Below, in pieces: positions 60,497 through 64,000 of a stretch of 64,000 bases of DNA (the stretch's first letter is position 1; the number at the start of each line of letters is the position of its first letter). A model generated the notes under the pieces. The model worked only from the letters and a program-made list of their open reading frames with translations, did not search any database and had not been told where the DNA came from. Origin of the DNA: CAVTND01 sp963735955 (lineage in GTDB: Bacteria > Pseudomonadota > Gammaproteobacteria > Burkholderiales > Burkholderiaceae_F); NCBI GenBank assembly GCA_963735955.1, contig CAVTND010000016.1, forward strand, positions 1-64,000, written 5' to 3'. Position numbers and translations under genes: made by a program.

Positions 60497-62565
60497 AAGA
60501 AACCGTCGTTCGCGCTGCTTGCCCGCATGACTGTCCAGACACCTGCGCGATGCTGGTCTCGGTGCACGAGGACAATGGCAAGCGGATCGCGGTCAAGGTC
60601 GCCGGCGACCCCAGCCATCCAACGACCGCCGGCACGCTGTGCACGAAGGTCAGCCGCTACCTCGAGCGCACCTACCACGCCGATCGGCTGCTTCATCCGC
60701 TCAAGCGCGTCGGCCCCAAGGGACGCGGCGAGTTCAAGCGCATCAGCTGGGACGAAGCACTCGACACCATTGCGCACCGGTTGAAGGCAATCGCAGCGAT
60801 CGACCCGCAGCGGATCGTTCCCTACAGCTACGCCGGAACCATGGGACTAGTGCAGGGCGAGGCGATGGCGAGCCGCTTTTTCCACAAGCTCGGCGCGAGC
60901 TTTCTCGACCGCACGATCTGCGCGACCGCGGGCGCTGAAGCGCTCAATGCGACGCTCGGTACGCGCACCGGCACCGACATCGAGCAGTTCGACAACGCCC
61001 GACTGATCGTTTTCTGGGGCACCAACGCGATTGCCTCGAATCTGCACCTGTGGAGCCGGGCGCAGGAAGCCAAGCGCCGCGGCGCCAGGCTGATCGCGAT
61101 CGACCCGTACCGCTCTCTGACTGCGGAGAAGTGTCATCAGCACATCGCCCTGATGCCGGGTACCGACGGTGCTCTCGCGCTTGGTCTCATGCATGTTCTG
61201 ATGCGCGAGGGCTGGTTCGACCGCGATTACATCGCGCGTTACACGCTCGGGTTCGAACCGCTGTCGGCACGCGCACGCGAGTTCGATCCGGAGCGGGTAG
61301 CGAAGATCTGCGGTATCTCGGCGCGCGAGATCGAGGAGTTGGCGCGCGACTACTGGCAGACCCGGCCCGCCGTGATCCGGCTCAACTATGGCATGCAGCG
61401 TGCGGCCGGTGGCGGCAATGCGGTGCGTGCGATTGCCTGCCTGCCGGCGCTCGCCGGCCACTGGCGTGATGCGGCCGGCGGCCTGCTCTTGTCCACCAGC
61501 GGCATGTACCCAATCGACGCCGCGCGCCTGTATCGACCCGATCTGCTGGCCGGGCGGACTCCGCGCACGATCAACATGTCGACGATCGGGCGCGATCTTG
61601 CGCTGGCCGACCCGCCCGATGGCGTCCCGATTGAGGCGCTGATCGTCTACAACAGCAACCCGGTGGCAGTGGCACCGCAATCGGTGGACGTGGCGCGCGG
61701 TTTCGCCCGCGAAGATCTGTTCACGGTCGTGCTCGAACACTTCCTGACCGACACCGCCGATTACGCGGACATCGTGCTGCCGGCCACGACCCAGCTCGAG
61801 CATGTCGACGTTCACAAGTCCTACGGCCACCTGTACATGCTGGCGAACAACGCAGCGATCGAGCCGGTTGGCGAGGCAGCGTCGAATGCCGAGATCTTTC
61901 GCCGGCTGGCCGCCCGCATGGGCTACTCCGAGCCCTGTTTTGCGGACAGCGATGAGGTGCTCGCCTCCCAGGCGTTTGCCCCGACCGGGCCGACCGCGCG
62001 CTTCGACTGGGAGCGTCTGAAAAAGTCCGGCTGGGAGCGCCTCGATCTGCCGGACGTCTATGCGCCGTTCGCAGAGGGAAATTTCCCGACCCCGTCCGGC
62101 AAGTGCGAGTTTCTCAATCCGCGCCTCGCCGACCTGGGCATCGATCCCCTGCCTGCCTATGTTCCGCCGAACGAAGGAGCGGATTCCGCACTTGCAGCAC
62201 GTTATCCGCTGGCGATCATTTCGCCGCCGGCAAGAAACTTCCTGAACTCGACCTTTGTCAATGTGACGAGCCTGCGCTCGCACGACGGCGAGCCTGCGCT
62301 CGAGATCCATCCTGCCGATGCGGCTAAGCGCGGGATTGTTGACGGGAGCCGGGTACGCGTGTTCAACGACCGGGGAGCTTTCGAGCTCGTGGCACGAGTG
62401 ACAGATCGGGCGCGCCACGGCTGCGTTGTTGCGCTCTCGATCTGGTGGAAGAAACTCGCGCGCGACGGCAAGAACGCCAATGAGGTAACCAGCCAGGCCT
62501 TGACCGACATCGGCCGCGCGCCGACCTTCTACGACTGCCTGGTCGAAGTGACACCCGCCGGGTGA
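60493..62565 (+). CDS. Molybdopterin-dependent oxidoreductase (DMSO reductase superfamily)
   Basis: The protein is 690 residues. The N-terminal [4Fe-4S] site is CPHDCPDTC (Cys10, 14, 18) with the fourth Cys50 in AGTLCTK. Then come the Mo-bis-MGD regions: SYAGTMGLVQGEAMASRFFH, LIVFWGTNAIASNLHLW, DPYRSLTAEKCHQHIALMPG and TDGALALGLMHVLMREGWFD. The C-terminal dinucleotide-binding domain has FLNSTFVNVTSLRSHDGEPA. No Tat signal is seen, so it is probably cytoplasmic. The nearest groups are the molybdopterin oxidoreductases often annotated as formate-dehydrogenase-like. Substrate unknown. ATG 60493 overlaps the lipoprotein stop. Confidence 0.9.
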   Translation: MKETVVRAACPHDCPDTCAMLVSVHEDNGKRIAVKVAGDPSHPTTAGTLCTKVSRYLERTYHADRLLHPLKRVGPKGRGEFKRISWDEALDTIAHRLKAIAAIDPQRIVPYSYAGTMGLVQGEAMASRFFHKLGASFLDRTICATAGAEALNATLGTRTGTDIEQFDNARLIVFWGTNAIASNLHLWSRAQEAKRRGARLIAIDPYRSLTAEKCHQHIALMPGTDGALALGLMHVLMREGWFDRDYIARYTLGFEPLSARAREFDPERVAKICGISAREIEELARDYWQTRPAVIRLNYGMQRAAGGGNAVRAIACLPALAGHWRDAAGGLLLSTSGMYPIDAARLYRPDLLAGRTPRTINMSTIGRDLALADPPDGVPIEALIVYNSNPVAVAPQSVDVARGFAREDLFTVVLEHFLTDTADYADIVLPATTQLEHVDVHKSYGHLYMLANNAAIEPVGEAASNAEIFRRLAARMGYSEPCFADSDEVLASQAFAPTGPTARFDWERLKKSGWERLDLPDVYAPFAEGNFPTPSGKCEFLNPRLADLGIDPLPAYVPPNEGADSALAARYPLAIISPPARNFLNSTFVNVTSLRSHDGEPALEIHPADAAKRGIVDGSRVRVFNDRGAFELVARVTDRARHGCVVALSIWWKKLARDGKNANEVTSQALTDIGRAPTFYDCLVEVTPAG

Positions 62566-62634
62566 CGGAAACTCGGTATTGGCTTGCGAATTGTCACGAT
62601 GACGCCGGCGGGCGGGATGACAATGGTCCCACTT

Positions 62635-62652
62635 GAGTTGCGCTTGCAACTC
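62635..62652. terminator. Small hairpin GAGTTGC-GCTT-GCAACTC, possible weak terminator
   Basis: A 7-bp stem with a tetraloop lies 70 bp after the oxidoreductase stop and just before the next start. There is no T-run, so termination is uncertain. A second dyad, ATTGTCA/TGACAAT, lies at 62590-62624. Confidence 0.3.
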
Positions 62653-62665
62653 TGCCGCATCGGCC

Positions 62666-64000
62666 ATGTTTCGAAGTTCGGCTTCTCTGTTCAATTTCCC
62701 GCTGTCGGCACCTTTTGATTCGGTCCGCTGGGCCGAAGCTGCGTTCGACGTCTGGCAGGGCTCGCAGCTGGATCGCGCCGAGATCGAGGCGCTGGCCAGG
62801 CGCCGACTCGCGGCCTTGATTGAATACGTACGCGAGGCCTCGCCGTTCTACGCCCACCTGTATCGAAAGCTGCCGGTCGCGCCGCGACTGACTGACCTGC
62901 CACCGGTCAGAAAGCGCGAACTGATGAACCAGTTCGACCGGGTCGCAACACGGCCGGAGCTGACGCACCGCGTTGTCGATGATTTCGTTTCTGATGGCGA
63001 GCGACTGGGCTCGCTGCTGTTTGGACGCTATTCGGTATGGACCAGCTCGGGCACGACGGGCGAGCCCGGAGTCTTCGTCCAGGATGCCGGCGCGCTCGCA
63101 GTTTATGACGCTCTCGAGGCGCAACGATTTCGCGGACTGCGTTCATCGGCGGATCTGGCGCGCCAGTTGATCGAGGGTGACCGTTACGCGCTGGTCGCGG
63201 CCACTGGCGGCCATTTTGCCGGGGTCGCCACGGTCGAACGGATGCGTCGCGCGCTGCCCTGGCTGGGTTCCGTGTTGCGCAGCTTCTCGCTGCTGCAACC
63301 GATCGAGCAGCTGGTCGCACAGTTACAGGAATACCGGCCCACGTTGCTCGCAACCTATCCGACCGCCGCGGACATGCTGGCGGATGAACAGCAGTCAGGC
63401 CGCCTGCGGCTTCGACTACGCGAGATCTGGACCGGCGGGGAATATCTGTCCGAGGCCACGCGTAGGCGACTGCAACGCGTGTTCGGTTGCCCGGTGCGCA
63501 GCGCCTATGGTGCCTCCGAATTCATGGCGATGGCCTGGGAGTGTCCACACCAGCAACTGCACTTGAACAGCGACTGGGTCCTGCTGGAGCCGATCGATCG
63601 GTACGACCGGCCGCTTGGTCCGGGCGTGCGCTCGCATTCGGTCCTGCTGACCAATCTGGCAAACCGGGTCCAGCCGCTGCTGCGCTACGACCTCGGCGAC
63701 TCGGTGACCATCTCGGACGAACGCTGCACATGTGGCAGCGAGTTTCCGGTGATCTTCGTCGAAGGCCGCCACGATGACGCGCTGGTGCTTCCGCTGCAGC
63801 GCGGCGGTTGCGCCACCGTGGTTCCACTAGCCCTTGCTACCGCACTGGAAGAGGGGGCGCAGGTGCACGACTTCCAGGTCGTGCAACGTGCGCCTGGCGT
63901 TCTGTCGATCCGGCTTGGCCCGGCGGAGCATGCCCCGGCCAGGTCGGTACGGCGCAGCCTGGCCGCGTACTTCCAGACGCTCGGTGTTGCTGATCTGAGA
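62666..64000 (+). CDS. Phenylacetate-CoA-ligase-like adenylate-forming enzyme, 3' end cut off by the window
   Basis: From ATG 62666 the frame is open for 445 codons to the window edge. Motifs of the PaaK-type acyl-CoA ligases are present: SGTTGEPGVF (ATP P-loop, with VWTSS before it), LLATYPTAADMLADEQQSG, EIWTGGEYLSEATRRRL, VRSAYGASEFMAMAWECP (the YGxSE adenine motif) and RYDLGDSVTI with the CTCGSEFP motif that follows in PaaK-like proteins. It activates an aryl or acyl acid as adenylate for transfer to CoA or another nucleophile. The C-terminal lid domain is only partly visible. Confidence 0.88.
   Translation, partial: MFRSSASLFNFPLSAPFDSVRWAEAAFDVWQGSQLDRAEIEALARRRLAALIEYVREASPFYAHLYRKLPVAPRLTDLPPVRKRELMNQFDRVATRPELTHRVVDDFVSDGERLGSLLFGRYSVWTSSGTTGEPGVFVQDAGALAVYDALEAQRFRGLRSSADLARQLIEGDRYALVAATGGHFAGVATVERMRRALPWLGSVLRSFSLLQPIEQLVAQLQEYRPTLLATYPTAADMLADEQQSGRLRLRLREIWTGGEYLSEATRRRLQRVFGCPVRSAYGASEFMAMAWECPHQQLHLNSDWVLLEPIDRYDRPLGPGVRSHSVLLTNLANRVQPLLRYDLGDSVTISDERCTCGSEFPVIFVEGRHDDALVLPLQRGGCATVVPLALATALEEGAQVHDFQVVQRAPGVLSIRLGPAEHAPARSVRRSLAAYFQTLGVADLR

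Overview
The window looks like chromosomal DNA from a GC-rich proteobacterium, most likely a betaproteobacterium. This is inferred from three things: an E. coli-type LexA box, a double-length UvrA, and system I (Ccm) cytochrome c maturation genes. The taxonomy was not tested.

Layout. 1-2.4 kb: the tail of a VOC-family gene, an intact IS3-family element with perfect 25-bp terminal repeats, and a YHS-domain gene. 2.4-21.6 kb: a multiheme electron-transfer locus. It holds a membrane-anchored Fe-S/FAD oxidoreductase (divergent), a membrane protein with histidine-rich helices, a 24-heme periplasmic cytochrome, a giant cytochrome of about 2,450 residues with about 92 CXXCH motifs, a beta-barrel protein with SPOR-like and TPR regions, and ccmF-ccmH-ccmI. 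Together they could carry electrons from a quinol or NAD(P)H through the periplasm to the cell surface, or the reverse. The giant gene contains nine nearly identical 462-bp tandem repeats and three apparent frameshifts.

21.6-41.1 kb: mostly housekeeping and accessory genes (penicillin-acylase family, periplasmic MsrA/MsrB, M20 hydrolase, alkylsulfatase, MFS transporter with a divergent ArsR-like regulator). Between 28.2 and 30.5 kb, broken pieces of a dipeptide ABC transporter (dppB, dppC, dppD) alternate with intact genes. The last piece runs into an octaheme-TPR cytochrome gene that has lost a normal start.

41.2-47.0 kb: a 1,923-residue double UvrA. 47.0-52.45 kb: a chromosomal integron. 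A decayed intI remnant and a LexA box are followed by an attI-like region and a cassette array, all genes on the + strand, with five well-formed and four partial attC sites. The cassettes encode a membrane protein, a DUF6494 protein, a soluble P-type-ATPase-like HAD protein, a TIR-TIR protein, a PaaI thioesterase, a TIR-HEAT protein, a small unknown and a TlpA-like redoxin. The two TIR proteins are candidate phage-defence genes.

52.5-64 kb: backbone again. It holds a LysE exporter, a slipin/nfeD pair in which nfeD is heavily frameshifted, a frameshifted methyltransferase, lipoproteins, an M20 hydrolase, argE, a molybdopterin oxidoreductase and a truncated phenylacetate-CoA-ligase-like gene that leaves the window. 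Clustered indels at 53.9-56 kb and in the cytochrome repeats mean that assembly quality should be checked before biology is read into them.
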